From a virus, in the IMG/VR virus record IMGVR_UViG_3300034106_004772, positions 1 through 21,118 of that record: a stretch of 21,118 nucleotides of DNA. One strand, 5' to 3'. The notes under the pieces are model-generated. The model did not search any database and was not told where the DNA came from. It saw only the letters and a list, made by a program, of their open reading frames with translations. Position numbers and translations under genes: made by a program. Shown here piece by piece: positions 1-7,746 of this stretch; position 1 is the first letter of the stretch; every line of letters begins with the position of its first letter.

Positions 1-2
1 CT

Positions 3-1205
3 GTTTTAAAAGCAGATCAAGGAGTAGCTTTTCCTATAGGAAATAATAATGAAGAAACATATATTGAGAGTCCTAATGTTGATCCTAACAAAATAATTGT
101 AGCTACAACTCCAGTACCTACTATAACACCAACTCCATTACCATCAGGAACAATAACACCAACACCCACCCCAACTCCTACTTTACCAACTACAGAAGAT
201 ACACCTCCTGAGCCTGCTATAGAATTCTTACCAGAAACTGAATTTGCTCAATCATCAGCTCAAATATTTGATGAGATTGACTACTATAGAAATGTAGAAA
301 TAATTGATGGTTCATTATGGGTATATACAGCAGGATATAGCATTCAATTCCAAGCTTTATATAATAGTGAAAAAAGTGGTGTTAGTACTAAAACTAAATC
401 AGGTAAAGAAGTTGTAATAGCCGCTAAAGCAATGATTGATAAAGCTATAGCTAGATACCCAATGATAGCAGATAAATCAAAGTATCCAGATGCTATGAAT
501 AGATTATTAGCTTTACTTTTAGTAGGATATAATGAAACTCGTTTTACTCCTCAACCTGAAAATCCAAATCATACATTTAATACAGCTCAAAGAGCTAAAA
601 TACTCAAAACAGGATTTAACACATTAGATACATTCTACGCTAAATTTGGAGTTAAACCTGGAGATGAAAGTAAAAAAGCCAGTGGTGATGCTAAAACAGC
701 AAACCCAGAAAATATATTCAATGCAGCATATGGTAACACTTATGAAAACGGTCCTGAGTCAAGTGGAGATGGATATAGATATAGAGGTAGAGGGTATTAT
801 GGAATAACTTTTAAAGCAGGTTATAGACGCGCTGGTAAATTACTTTATGGAGATGAAAATAAATTTTTAAATGATCCTGATTTAGTTAACACTGAACCAA
901 TTGCTACTGAGATGTTTTTAAAAGCTATGTTTGAAGGTGGATTTTGCGCTTTAGAAGTTGGTTTATTAGCTTACACAAATACACCTGGTAAGGTAGGTAA
1001 ATATAATGTTGGTTCATTAGTGGATGTAACTTTACCTGATGGTACTAAAAAGAAAATAAGAGGAGATTTAGCATCAAATTACACAACATTTAAAGGAGCT
1101 AATAACCTAGTGAATGGAAATACAGCTCAAGGATATGTAGATAATTTTTCAAATATATTTAATAGCCAAGAATTAAGAGATTATATAAACAGTAAATTAA
1201 AATAA
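3..1205 (+). CDS. P/T-linked GH19/lysozyme-like virion cell-wall hydrolase, 5'-truncated
   Basis: The frame is open from the left edge of the window, so this is the C-terminal 400 residues of a longer protein. The internal ATG at 432 is not the likely start, because coding sequence continues upstream of it. Residues about 37-66 of the visible part form a Pro/Thr linker. The remainder looks like a GH19 chitinase/lysozyme-type domain: a NETRF segment carries the probable catalytic Glu (codon at 534-536), and a YGN...ENGPESSGDG...RGRGY segment matches the same region of the endolysin at 5658. The predicted role is to cleave peptidoglycan during tail penetration, as the lysozyme domain of T4 gp5 does. 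The neighbours support this: a beta-helix spike gene starts 2 nt after the stop, and gp25 and gp6 genes follow. The missing N-terminus may hold a hub or spike domain. The hydrolase fold is fairly secure; the virion location is inferred. Confidence 0.72.
   Translation, partial: VLKADQGVAFPIGNNNEETYIESPNVDPNKIIVATTPVPTITPTPLPSGTITPTPTPTPTLPTTEDTPPEPAIEFLPETEFAQSSAQIFDEIDYYRNVEIIDGSLWVYTAGYSIQFQALYNSEKSGVSTKTKSGKEVVIAAKAMIDKAIARYPMIADKSKYPDAMNRLLALLLVGYNETRFTPQPENPNHTFNTAQRAKILKTGFNTLDTFYAKFGVKPGDESKKASGDAKTANPENIFNAAYGNTYENGPESSGDGYRYRGRGYYGITFKAGYRRAGKLLYGDENKFLNDPDLVNTEPIATEMFLKAMFEGGFCALEVGLLAYTNTPGKVGKYNVGSLVDVTLPDGTKKKIRGDLASNYTTFKGANNLVNGNTAQGYVDNFSNIFNSQELRDYINSKLK
111..200 (+). repeat. 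Short Pro-Thr linker tract
   Basis: About 30 codons here are dominated by Pro and Thr, with a TPTPTPT core. They separate the upstream, mostly unseen part of the protein from its hydrolase domain. It is a shorter version of the Pro-Thr blocks in the two fiber-like genes at 14363 and 15661. Confidence 0.75.
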
Positions 1206-1207
1206 TA

Positions 1208-1648
1208 ATGGCTGCTACATCATATAAAGGAGAACAAATATTAATATCATCAGAACGTTTAGTTTTTAACTCAACTAGTGATGATATTCAAATAAAATCA
1301 AAAGGAATTATTCACTTTTCAGCGGGTAATTCTGTTAGATTAGATGTTGGTCCTAAAGGAACAACAGACCCCGCTAATTTTTTTATTATCAATTCTCCTA
1401 ATATTCAGCTTGGATATGACACTAAAGGTAGAACAGTTGAACCAATTACTAAAGCGGATGCTTTAGAGTCAACTGTGAATGATCAAAATGAGGCTATAGC
1501 TAATTATGGTAAAATGATGGAGGCCGCTGTTAATTTTCCTGCTTTAGCTCCTATCGCTTCTGCTTACTTAAAAATGAAAATGCAGAACACTAAAAATTCT
1601 TTAGCTGAACCAGGCAATGTTAAATCAGATACTGTATCAACAATATAA
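1208..1648 (+). CDS. Baseplate spike-like beta-helix protein (gp5 C-terminal/VgrG-like)
   Basis: 146 residues. The first ~75 alternate short beta strands (ISSERLVFNS, DDIQIKSKGIIHFSAG, VRLDVG, FFIINSPNIQLG). This is the pattern of triple-stranded beta-helix spikes such as the T4 gp5 C-terminus and the DUF2345-type part of VgrG. The second half is helical and Ala/Met-rich. It probably forms or extends the trimeric membrane-puncturing needle under the baseplate hub. It starts 2 nt after the hydrolase stop and shares one base with the next gene (TAATG), so the three genes are probably co-translated. Having hydrolase and spike as adjacent polypeptides, where T4 fuses them, fits this role. Similarity was judged by eye and no metal-binding tip motif was seen. 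Confidence 0.6.
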   Translation: MAATSYKGEQILISSERLVFNSTSDDIQIKSKGIIHFSAGNSVRLDVGPKGTTDPANFFIINSPNIQLGYDTKGRTVEPITKADALESTVNDQNEAIANYGKMMEAAVNFPALAPIASAYLKMKMQNTKNSLAEPGNVKSDTVSTI

Positions 1649-2868
1649 TGGGAACAATAGGAAACATACCACCACAATACTCACAACCAGGTAACATAAA
1701 TAGTGTACCTGAGAGTCTTACTTCTACTTTAAGTCCTAATACTTTAAAGCAATTAAGTCCAGCTCAGTTAGACGCTATTAAAAGTTTACCTCCTGAGAAA
1801 CTAGCATCACTTAATAACGTACCTATTGATCAGTTAAAAAAACTAGATCCAAAACAACTTCAGAACTTCACATCCAAATTACCTAATTCAAATGAGGTTA
1901 AAAATAAACTTGATAAGACACAAAAACAAATAAAGGATCGTAAAGATAAAGAAAAGAAAAAATCAGAAGAACTTGAAAAATCACTTGATGATAAAAAAGG
2001 ATTTTTAAAAGATCAAGTAGGACAAACAGCTAAAAATGCTAAACTTCAAATAGCTACTATAGCTACACCTATATTAATGTCATTTATTAGGGCTGAGAAT
2101 ATAGCTGACTTATTAATTAAAAAACTAACTAAAGACACTAAAAAACAACTTCAGAATAAAGGTACATTAATTATTGAAAATGGTGTGTTTACTTTTACTC
2201 CATCAAACCCAGGTAATTATAGTGTATTTAAAAGTAATTTTGATAGACGAGTATCTAATTTAAAAAGAACTATATCTACTCTTAATAATATAGTCACAAC
2301 ATTAAACAACATTGTTAAAGTACTTAATATAGCTTTAACTGTAATAAAATTATATATTAAAGTTAAACAAAGACTAATGTTAGCTAGATTAGCTAGAATA
2401 ACAGCTGAATTAGCATCTCCATCACCTTCTAAACCAACAACAGGTTTAGCATTATTTAACACAATTAGAAGTTTACAACAATTAGAAAAAGATAATAAAA
2501 AAGTAGATCAATATCAAGCCGCTATTATCGCGCTTCAATTATTTTTAACTATTTTTAAAGAAATGATCACTAAAATACAAATTAAAGTTAATCAACTTCG
2601 ATTTGATATCGCTAATGAGCCTGCTAATACTACTAATAATGACTTAACATCTGCTTTAGCTGATGCTAATAGAGCTGTACCTGACACTGAAAATTATACT
2701 AGTGCTAATGGTAAATCATATATACTAAAACTTATAACATTACCTAATGAACAACGTCAATATCAGGCGTTAGATTCATTTAGTAAATTAAAAATCACTC
2801 AAACAGCACCAAGTCGTATTAAGACTAACGCTGAATTACTTGAAGAAATTAAACAAATACTAGGATAA
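1648..2868 (+). CDS. Unrecognised baseplate-region protein with PxxL repeats and amphipathic helices
   Basis: 406 residues, not assigned to a family. Residues about 24-80 contain a tandem pattern of LSPxxLxxL / LPPEKLxxL / LDPKQLxxF units, each 8-11 residues long. A Lys/Glu-rich, probably coiled-coil stretch follows (about 85-120). Next come a hydrophobic segment (ATIATPILMSFI, about 135-148) and a long Leu/Ile/Asn/Val-rich helical region (about 195-250). The C-terminus is helical with an acidic tail. There is no signal peptide. The gene overlaps the spike gene by one base and lies two genes upstream of gp25, so a virion or assembly role near the hub is likely. At this size it is too short for a normal tape-measure protein, although its helical, partly membrane-like character is similar. 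Function unknown. Confidence 0.6.
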   Translation: MGTIGNIPPQYSQPGNINSVPESLTSTLSPNTLKQLSPAQLDAIKSLPPEKLASLNNVPIDQLKKLDPKQLQNFTSKLPNSNEVKNKLDKTQKQIKDRKDKEKKKSEELEKSLDDKKGFLKDQVGQTAKNAKLQIATIATPILMSFIRAENIADLLIKKLTKDTKKQLQNKGTLIIENGVFTFTPSNPGNYSVFKSNFDRRVSNLKRTISTLNNIVTTLNNIVKVLNIALTVIKLYIKVKQRLMLARLARITAELASPSPSKPTTGLALFNTIRSLQQLEKDNKKVDQYQAAIIALQLFLTIFKEMITKIQIKVNQLRFDIANEPANTTNNDLTSALADANRAVPDTENYTSANGKSYILKLITLPNEQRQYQALDSFSKLKITQTAPSRIKTNAELLEEIKQILG

Positions 2869-2873
2869 TAAAA

Positions 2874-2881
2874 TATTTATA
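2874..2881 (+). promoter_or_regulatory. TATTTATA intergenic motif, copy 1
   Basis: Exact TATTTATA in the 16-nt gap between the stop at 2868 and the ATG at 2885. It is one of four exact copies found in the larger gaps. The motif ends only 3 nt before the ATG, so here it cannot act as an ordinary -10 element for this start; a processing or translation signal is an alternative. Confidence 0.35.
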
Positions 2882-2884
2882 ATC

Positions 2885-3340
2885 ATGAAAGCTGATACAT
2901 TTGTAAAATTATTACGTAAGGTTATACGAGAAGAAGTACAAGCTGTTGTAAGGGAAGAGCTTGGAATATTGCTTGAGGCACCGGAACCCAAGCCAGTGGT
3001 GGCAGAGGCCAGACAAACCACAGTAAAAAATTCCATGGTTGAGTCAATAAAACCTGCCAAACCTACACAGCCTCTTAAACCTATGAATTTTACTAATAAC
3101 AATATATTAAATGAGATATTGAATGAAACAGCTACAAGTGGCGATTGGCACTCAGTAGCTAATATGAATTCAAGTATGGCTCGAGGTTTTAGTGGTCCTG
3201 TTGATGTACCTGTTGTAAACAGTGTAGATCAAATGTTAGCTAGTACAAGACCAGCGGGAGATATCAATGCTGTTAAGATTGATGTTGTACCTGACTTTAG
3301 CGCGTTAATGAATAAAATGAAACAAGACGGTAAAATATAA
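2885..3340 (+). CDS. Hypothetical phage protein upstream of gp25
   Basis: 151 residues with no recognised family. The N-terminus is a charged amphipathic helix (LLRKVIREEVQAVVREEL). A Pro/Lys/Ala-rich, probably disordered linker follows (about 31-68), then a polar C-terminal half (NEILNETATSGDW, VPVVNSVDQML, VVPDFSALMNKM). The stop overlaps the gp25 start by one base (TAATG), suggesting a baseplate-linked job such as an assembly factor or a small wedge component. The linker is encoded by a locally GC-rich stretch (2977-3021, 29 of 45 bases G or C) that differs in codon use from the AT-rich surroundings. Start chosen at the first ATG after the upstream stop; the next in-frame ATG would remove the conserved-looking helix. 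Confidence 0.6.
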   Translation: MKADTFVKLLRKVIREEVQAVVREELGILLEAPEPKPVVAEARQTTVKNSMVESIKPAKPTQPLKPMNFTNNNILNEILNETATSGDWHSVANMNSSMARGFSGPVDVPVVNSVDQMLASTRPAGDINAVKIDVVPDFSALMNKMKQDGKI

Positions 3341-3774
3341 TGGCTGTTAGACAAATATATAGACTTAACCCTCAAGACTTTGGGCAACCAAAGGGTATTG
3401 GCATCAGTGTGTTATATAGTAACAATACTAGTGTTTTCAAATCAACTGTCACAACTAAAGATCAGATTAAATCTAATTTAATTAATTATGTTTTAACTAA
3501 TAAGGGTGAACGTTTATATGATCCTAATTTTGGTGGAGATGTTAGACGAGCTATATTTGAAGCTAATGATGATTTAACATTTGACGCAATAGCATCTAGA
3601 CTAGAGACAGAAATATTACAGTATGTTCCTAACATTATTTTACAATCTATAATTATTAAAAGAGCCCCAGATGAAAATTTGGTAAACATAATTATAAATT
3701 ATCAACTTAACCAACAAAATCAACAAGTTGTAGTAAATGTTGAAACAAGAGGACTTATTAATTTAATCAGATAA
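3340..3774 (+). CDS. 25: Baseplate wedge protein, gp25/GPW family
   Basis: 144 residues, the usual size for T4 gp25-like proteins. The family core is plain at residues 51-74: VLTNKGERLYDPNFGGDVRR followed by AIFE, matching the L-T-x-x-G-E-R-x-x-x-P-x-F-G pattern. The C-terminal half is alternating beta strands (IILQSIIIKRA, LVNIIINYQL, VVVNVET). In contractile tails this protein sits at the sheath-baseplate interface and joins the wedge to the first sheath ring. It overlaps the upstream gene by one base and is followed one base later by the gp6-like gene. That gp25-gp6 adjacency is typical of contractile tail and injection-system clusters. Strong assignment. Confidence 0.93.
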   Translation: MAVRQIYRLNPQDFGQPKGIGISVLYSNNTSVFKSTVTTKDQIKSNLINYVLTNKGERLYDPNFGGDVRRAIFEANDDLTFDAIASRLETEILQYVPNIILQSIIIKRAPDENLVNIIINYQLNQQNQQVVVNVETRGLINLIR

Positions 3775-3775
3775 A

Positions 3776-5647
3776 ATGGCAACACAACCAGACATAAAAT
3801 ATTATAATAAAGATTTCACGTCGTTAAGACAAGACTTAATTAACTACGCTAGAACATACTTCCAGAATACATACATGGATTTTAGTCCATCTTCTCCTGG
3901 TAATATGTTTATGGAAATGGCAGCATATGTTGGTGATGTTTTATCATTTTATACTGATAATCAATTACAAGAAACATTATTATTATATGCTCAAGAGAGA
4001 AAGAATATTATTGCTTTAGCATATGCTTTAGGTTATAGACCTAAAATAACAACAGCTTCTACAGCTGTGTTAGATGTATATCAACAAATACCATCATTAG
4101 GAGCTCCTAATTATGAACCAGATTGGAGATATACTTTTAAAATTGAACAAAACTCAACTATACAATCTAAATCAAATCCAAGTATAACTTTTATAACTGA
4201 AGATTTAGTTGACTTTGGTTTCTCATCTTCATTTGATCCAACAACTGTTTCTATATACCAGTATGATAATTTAGGTAACCCACAATTCTATTTACTTAGA
4301 AAACAAGTGAAAGCATACTCAGGTACTATTAAATCAACTACTTTTACTTTTGGAAATCCAACTCAATTTCCATCTGTTACTATAAATGATACTAATATTA
4401 TTCAAATATTAGGTGTGACAGATAGTGATGGAAATCAATGGTATGAAGTACCTTACTTAGCTCAAGATACTATATTTGATGAAACATTAAACATAGCATC
4501 TAATGAGCCTAATTATGCTGATGAGAATGATAATGCTCGTTTTATGTTACGTTTGAAACGAGTACCAAGACGTTTTATTTCTCGTTTTGATGATGATAAT
4601 AATTTAACTTTAGAATTTGGTAGTGGTGTAACATCAGTACCTGATGAAACTATTATCCCAAATCCAGATAATGTTGGTTTAGGTTTAGTAGATGGAATTA
4701 GTAAATTAAATCAAGCTTATGATCCATCAAACTTCTTATATACAAATGAGTATGGTATTGCTCCTGCAAATACAACTCTAACAGTTCAATATATTGTTGG
4801 AGGAGGAATAGAAACTAATTTACCATCTGATGACATTAATGTTAATTCAACTGTGAATACATTTATTGATTCTTATAATTTAGATGCTAATCTAATCACA
4901 TCAATTCAAAATTCTATTAGATTTAATAATTCTCAACCATCATCAGGTGGAGGACCAGGTGAAACAACAGAACAAATTCGTTTACAAGCATTAGCTAACT
5001 TCCCAACTCAAAATAGAAATGTCACTAAAGCTGACTATTTAGTTAGAACACTTTCAATGCCTGCTAAATATGGTTATATAAGTAAGGCTTATGTAGTACA
5101 AGATTATTTAGTAGCTAATGATACTGATAGACAAAATTTCTTAAATAATAATCCATTAGCACTTTCAGTTTATGTTTTATCAACTGATATTGATGGTAAA
5201 ATAGTTAGAGTATCTGATGCTATTAAACAGAATTTAAAAACATATTTAGCTTATCATAAAATAGCTAGTGACGCTATCTTAATTAAAGATGCTTATTATG
5301 CTAATATAAAAGTATCATTTGACATTACTGTCTCTCCAGCTTATAACTCACAAGAAGTATTATCTAGAGCTATAACAGCTGTTAAAGAATATTTTGATGT
5401 AGATAAATGGGAAATTAACCAACCAATTATCTATTCAAATGTTTATAATTTAATTGGTACTGTTATGGGAGTTCAATCAGTTATTAAAGTAGATATTGTA
5501 AATCTAGCTGGTGGAGATTATTCTCAATACTCATATGATATTAAAGGCGCTACAAAACAAGGTGTAGTTTATCCTTCACTTGATCCTATGATTTTTGAGG
5601 TAAGATATCCTGACACAGATATTTATGGTAAAGTAGTAACTTACTAA
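3776..5647 (+). CDS. 6: Baseplate wedge protein, gp6/baseplate J-like
   Basis: 623 residues, close to T4 gp6. The N-terminus (KDFTSLRQDLINYARTYF, then SPSSPGNMFMEMAAYVGDVL) is the characteristic start of T4-type gp6 proteins. A baseplate-J core lies at about residues 385-440: a Gly-rich GGGPGETTEQIRLQA segment, then FPTQNRNVTKADY. Beta-rich wedge domains follow. In the baseplate, gp6 dimers form the ring that ties the wedges together and switches conformation before sheath contraction. The start is one base after the gp25 stop, and the spacing favours translational coupling. Identity is well supported; the exact domain edges were estimated by eye. Confidence 0.92.
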   Translation: MATQPDIKYYNKDFTSLRQDLINYARTYFQNTYMDFSPSSPGNMFMEMAAYVGDVLSFYTDNQLQETLLLYAQERKNIIALAYALGYRPKITTASTAVLDVYQQIPSLGAPNYEPDWRYTFKIEQNSTIQSKSNPSITFITEDLVDFGFSSSFDPTTVSIYQYDNLGNPQFYLLRKQVKAYSGTIKSTTFTFGNPTQFPSVTINDTNIIQILGVTDSDGNQWYEVPYLAQDTIFDETLNIASNEPNYADENDNARFMLRLKRVPRRFISRFDDDNNLTLEFGSGVTSVPDETIIPNPDNVGLGLVDGISKLNQAYDPSNFLYTNEYGIAPANTTLTVQYIVGGGIETNLPSDDINVNSTVNTFIDSYNLDANLITSIQNSIRFNNSQPSSGGGPGETTEQIRLQALANFPTQNRNVTKADYLVRTLSMPAKYGYISKAYVVQDYLVANDTDRQNFLNNNPLALSVYVLSTDIDGKIVRVSDAIKQNLKTYLAYHKIASDAILIKDAYYANIKVSFDITVSPAYNSQEVLSRAITAVKEYFDVDKWEINQPIIYSNVYNLIGTVMGVQSVIKVDIVNLAGGDYSQYSYDIKGATKQGVVYPSLDPMIFEVRYPDTDIYGKVVTY

Positions 5648-5657
5648 AAATTAAAAT

Positions 5658-6257
5658 ATGAATTTAGACAAATTAAAAGGACACATCCCTGACAAAGTAA
5701 TTAGCCAAATTCCAGGAGTAATGGAAAAATTCCAAATCAACACTCCACTACGTTTAGCTCACTTTTTAGCTCAATGTGGTCATGAATCAGGTGGATTTAG
5801 ACTAACTAAAGAAAACTTAAACTATAGTGCTAAGGGTTTAACAGGCACTTTCAAAAAATATTTCCCAACTGAAGCATCAGCTGCTGCTTACGCTAGACAA
5901 CCAGAAAAAATTGCCAATAAAGTGTATGGTAACAGAATGGGTAATGGTCCTGAAGCATCAGGTGACGGCGCTAAATTCTGTGGCCGTGGTTATATTCAGT
6001 TAACAGGTAAAGATAACTACACAGCGTTTGGTAAATCTATTAATGAAGACTTAACTAAAGATCCAACATCAGTAGCAGACAAATATGCTTTATTATCAGC
6101 TGCTTGGTTCTTTAATAAAAATGGTTTGCATAAAATGGCTGATGAAGGTGCAACTGACGCAGTTGTAACTAAAATTACTAAACGTGTTAATGGTGGTACT
6201 ATTGGTTTAGCTGATCGTATCAAACACTTTAAAGAATATCATCACTTACTAGCTTAA
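5658..6257 (+). CDS. GH19-family endolysin (chitinase-like peptidoglycan hydrolase)
   Basis: 199 residues forming a single GH19-type domain. Key segments are HFLAQCGHESGGF with predicted catalytic Glu43, ENLNYSA with a possible second acid at Glu52, KYFPTE, and YGNRMGNGPEASGDG leading into FCGRGYIQLTGKDNY (about residues 90-121). This is the standard phage endolysin form of GH19, which cuts the glycan backbone of peptidoglycan. No signal peptide or transmembrane segment is visible, so export would need a holin, and none is seen here. It lies inside the baseplate cluster, 10 nt after the gp6-like stop. It could therefore be a virion component instead of, or as well as, the lysis enzyme. It shares its core motifs with the hydrolase at 3-1205. 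The enzyme family is secure; its stage of action is open. Confidence 0.9.
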   Translation: MNLDKLKGHIPDKVISQIPGVMEKFQINTPLRLAHFLAQCGHESGGFRLTKENLNYSAKGLTGTFKKYFPTEASAAAYARQPEKIANKVYGNRMGNGPEASGDGAKFCGRGYIQLTGKDNYTAFGKSINEDLTKDPTSVADKYALLSAAWFFNKNGLHKMADEGATDAVVTKITKRVNGGTIGLADRIKHFKEYHHLLA

Positions 6258-6274
6258 TCTCTGTAATTATCCCA

Positions 6275-6282
6275 TATTTATA
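6275..6282 (+). promoter_or_regulatory. TATTTATA intergenic motif, copy 2
   Basis: Exact TATTTATA in the 45-nt gap between the endolysin stop and the ATG at 6303, ending 20 nt before that ATG. The spacing would suit a -10-type element giving a short leader. Nothing else is evident in this gap: no hairpin followed by a T run. Confidence 0.4.
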
Positions 6283-6302
6283 CTAGAATAATACTAATAT
6301 AA

Positions 6303-7397
6303 ATGGGTGTTTACAAAATATTTCCTTCACAGGATACAACAATTTATACAGACTATAATACTCTAAATGCAGGGTTAGACGCTATTTTAGATTTATCTAA
6401 AAACGCGCCTAACCTATTTGCATCTTCATCAACAAGCCGTATATTAATTAAATTTGATAATACTGATATAGCTGATGTTATATCTAAATCAGGCGTTAAT
6501 TACACTGCCTCTTTAAAGTTATATAATGCTCATGTTGATGGAATACCAACCAATTTTAATATTGATATTAACCCAATATACCAAAGTTGGGATATGGGTA
6601 CAGGACGTTTTAACAATGTTCCTGAGACAGATGATGGATGTAGTTGGCAATATAGAAGTTCAAACCAAACAAATGCTTGGGCTGTAACTAGTTTACCAGC
6701 TGGTGTTGAATCATCTTATTTCATAGGTGATCAAGGAGGTGCGGCTTGGTACACAGCTTATTCTGCCTCACAAACATTTAATTACTTTTCAACTAAAGAT
6801 ATTAATGTTAATGTGACATCAATAGTAGCCGCTTGGACCGCTAGTGTAATTCCTAATAACGGATTTATTATTCGTAACACAGGCTCACTTGAATTTGATG
6901 TTAATTACCAATACACATTCAATTTCTTCTCAAGAGATACTAACACTATTTATCCACCTTATTTGGAGTTTAAATGGAATGATAGTACATTCAGTACCGG
7001 TTCAAGTACTGTTGTAAGTAATAATAACATATTAGTGTCATTATCAAACAATAAAAACACTTATTATGACAGTGAGTATGTTAAGTTAAGAGTATACGCT
7101 AAAGACAGATACCCCGCTAGAACGTTTGTAACTAGTTCTTTACAAATATACAATAAAATATTACCTGAGACATCTTACTACTCTATTATTGATTTACAAT
7201 CAAATCTAAAAGTAATTGACTTTGATACTTCAGCTACTAAATTAAGTGCTGATGCTACAAGTAGTTTCTTTATGATGTATATGAATGGACTAGAACCTGA
7301 TCGTTATTATAAAGTACAAATCAAATCACAAATTGATGGTGGTACTTACATTTATGATGATGATTATTATTTCAAAGTAATACAAACTATTGATTAA
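6303..7397 (+). CDS. DNRLRE-like beta-sandwich tail protein
   Basis: 364 residues. The N-terminal ~215 residues resemble DNRLRE-type carbohydrate-binding-like domains: an opening DTTIYTDYNTLNAGLDAIL, then SRILIKFD, a YQSWDMGTG segment, and the closing INVNVTSIVAAW...NNGFIIR strand pair. The rest is beta-rich with many Tyr/Asp residues and may be one or two further sandwich domains. A structural role on the baseplate or as a surface-binding module is likely, given the baseplate genes before it and the giant tail gene after it. It overlaps the next gene by one base (TAATG). The domain family was recognised by pattern only; the ligand is unknown. Confidence 0.6.
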   Translation: MGVYKIFPSQDTTIYTDYNTLNAGLDAILDLSKNAPNLFASSSTSRILIKFDNTDIADVISKSGVNYTASLKLYNAHVDGIPTNFNIDINPIYQSWDMGTGRFNNVPETDDGCSWQYRSSNQTNAWAVTSLPAGVESSYFIGDQGGAAWYTAYSASQTFNYFSTKDINVNVTSIVAAWTASVIPNNGFIIRNTGSLEFDVNYQYTFNFFSRDTNTIYPPYLEFKWNDSTFSTGSSTVVSNNNILVSLSNNKNTYYDSEYVKLRVYAKDRYPARTFVTSSLQIYNKILPETSYYSIIDLQSNLKVIDFDTSATKLSADATSSFFMMYMNGLEPDRYYKVQIKSQIDGGTYIYDDDYYFKVIQTID

Positions 7398-7744
7398 TGG
7401 CTGAAATAGTAAAACTAGAAAAAACTATTTATAGTAACAGTATTAATAATGTTATTAATAATGGATTTACTCAATTAGTTCCACAATCAACAGAAGTAAT
7501 CGCTACTCCTGATTTAGATGTTAATGGTTTCTTTGAACAATATAATTTATTGTTTTTTGAAATACCTCCATCTGGCTCAGATGATTCACATTTAGGATTA
7601 GCAACTAAAAGCTTAGATTATTTAGGTGTGTCTTTAGAAGATTTACAAAGCGAATTAGATTACCTAAGACAAGAAAATGTTGAGTTAAAAAATCAAATTT
7701 TACAAGTCACTGGACTTAACCCTGGTGAAATAGAAGAAATATAA
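7397..7744 (+). CDS. Small coiled-coil virion-region protein
   Basis: 115 residues, no family recognised. The N-terminal two thirds are mixed and polar, with a hydrophobic YNLLFFEIPPSG segment. Residues about 75-104 (LGVSLEDLQSELDYLRQENV onward) have the heptad spacing of a short coiled coil, followed by an acidic tail. The start codon overlaps the previous stop, and the next gene starts 2 nt after its stop. It therefore sits in tight translational coupling between the DNRLRE-like protein and the 1622-residue tail protein. It may be a chaperone or small connector for one of them, which is inference only. An exact TATTTATA at 7426-7433 lies within this gene and is probably coincidental. Confidence 0.55.
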   Translation: MAEIVKLEKTIYSNSINNVINNGFTQLVPQSTEVIATPDLDVNGFFEQYNLLFFEIPPSGSDDSHLGLATKSLDYLGVSLEDLQSELDYLRQENVELKNQILQVTGLNPGEIEEI

Positions 7745-7746
7745 TT

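Noticed and set aside
432-1205. ATG at 432 as the true start of the first hydrolase
   Set aside because: The same frame is open to base 3 with sensible protein sequence including a Pro-Thr linker, so 432 is an internal Met.
6258-6302. Intrinsic terminator after the endolysin
   Set aside because: No GC stem with a T run; only the TATTTATA motif stands out in this gap.
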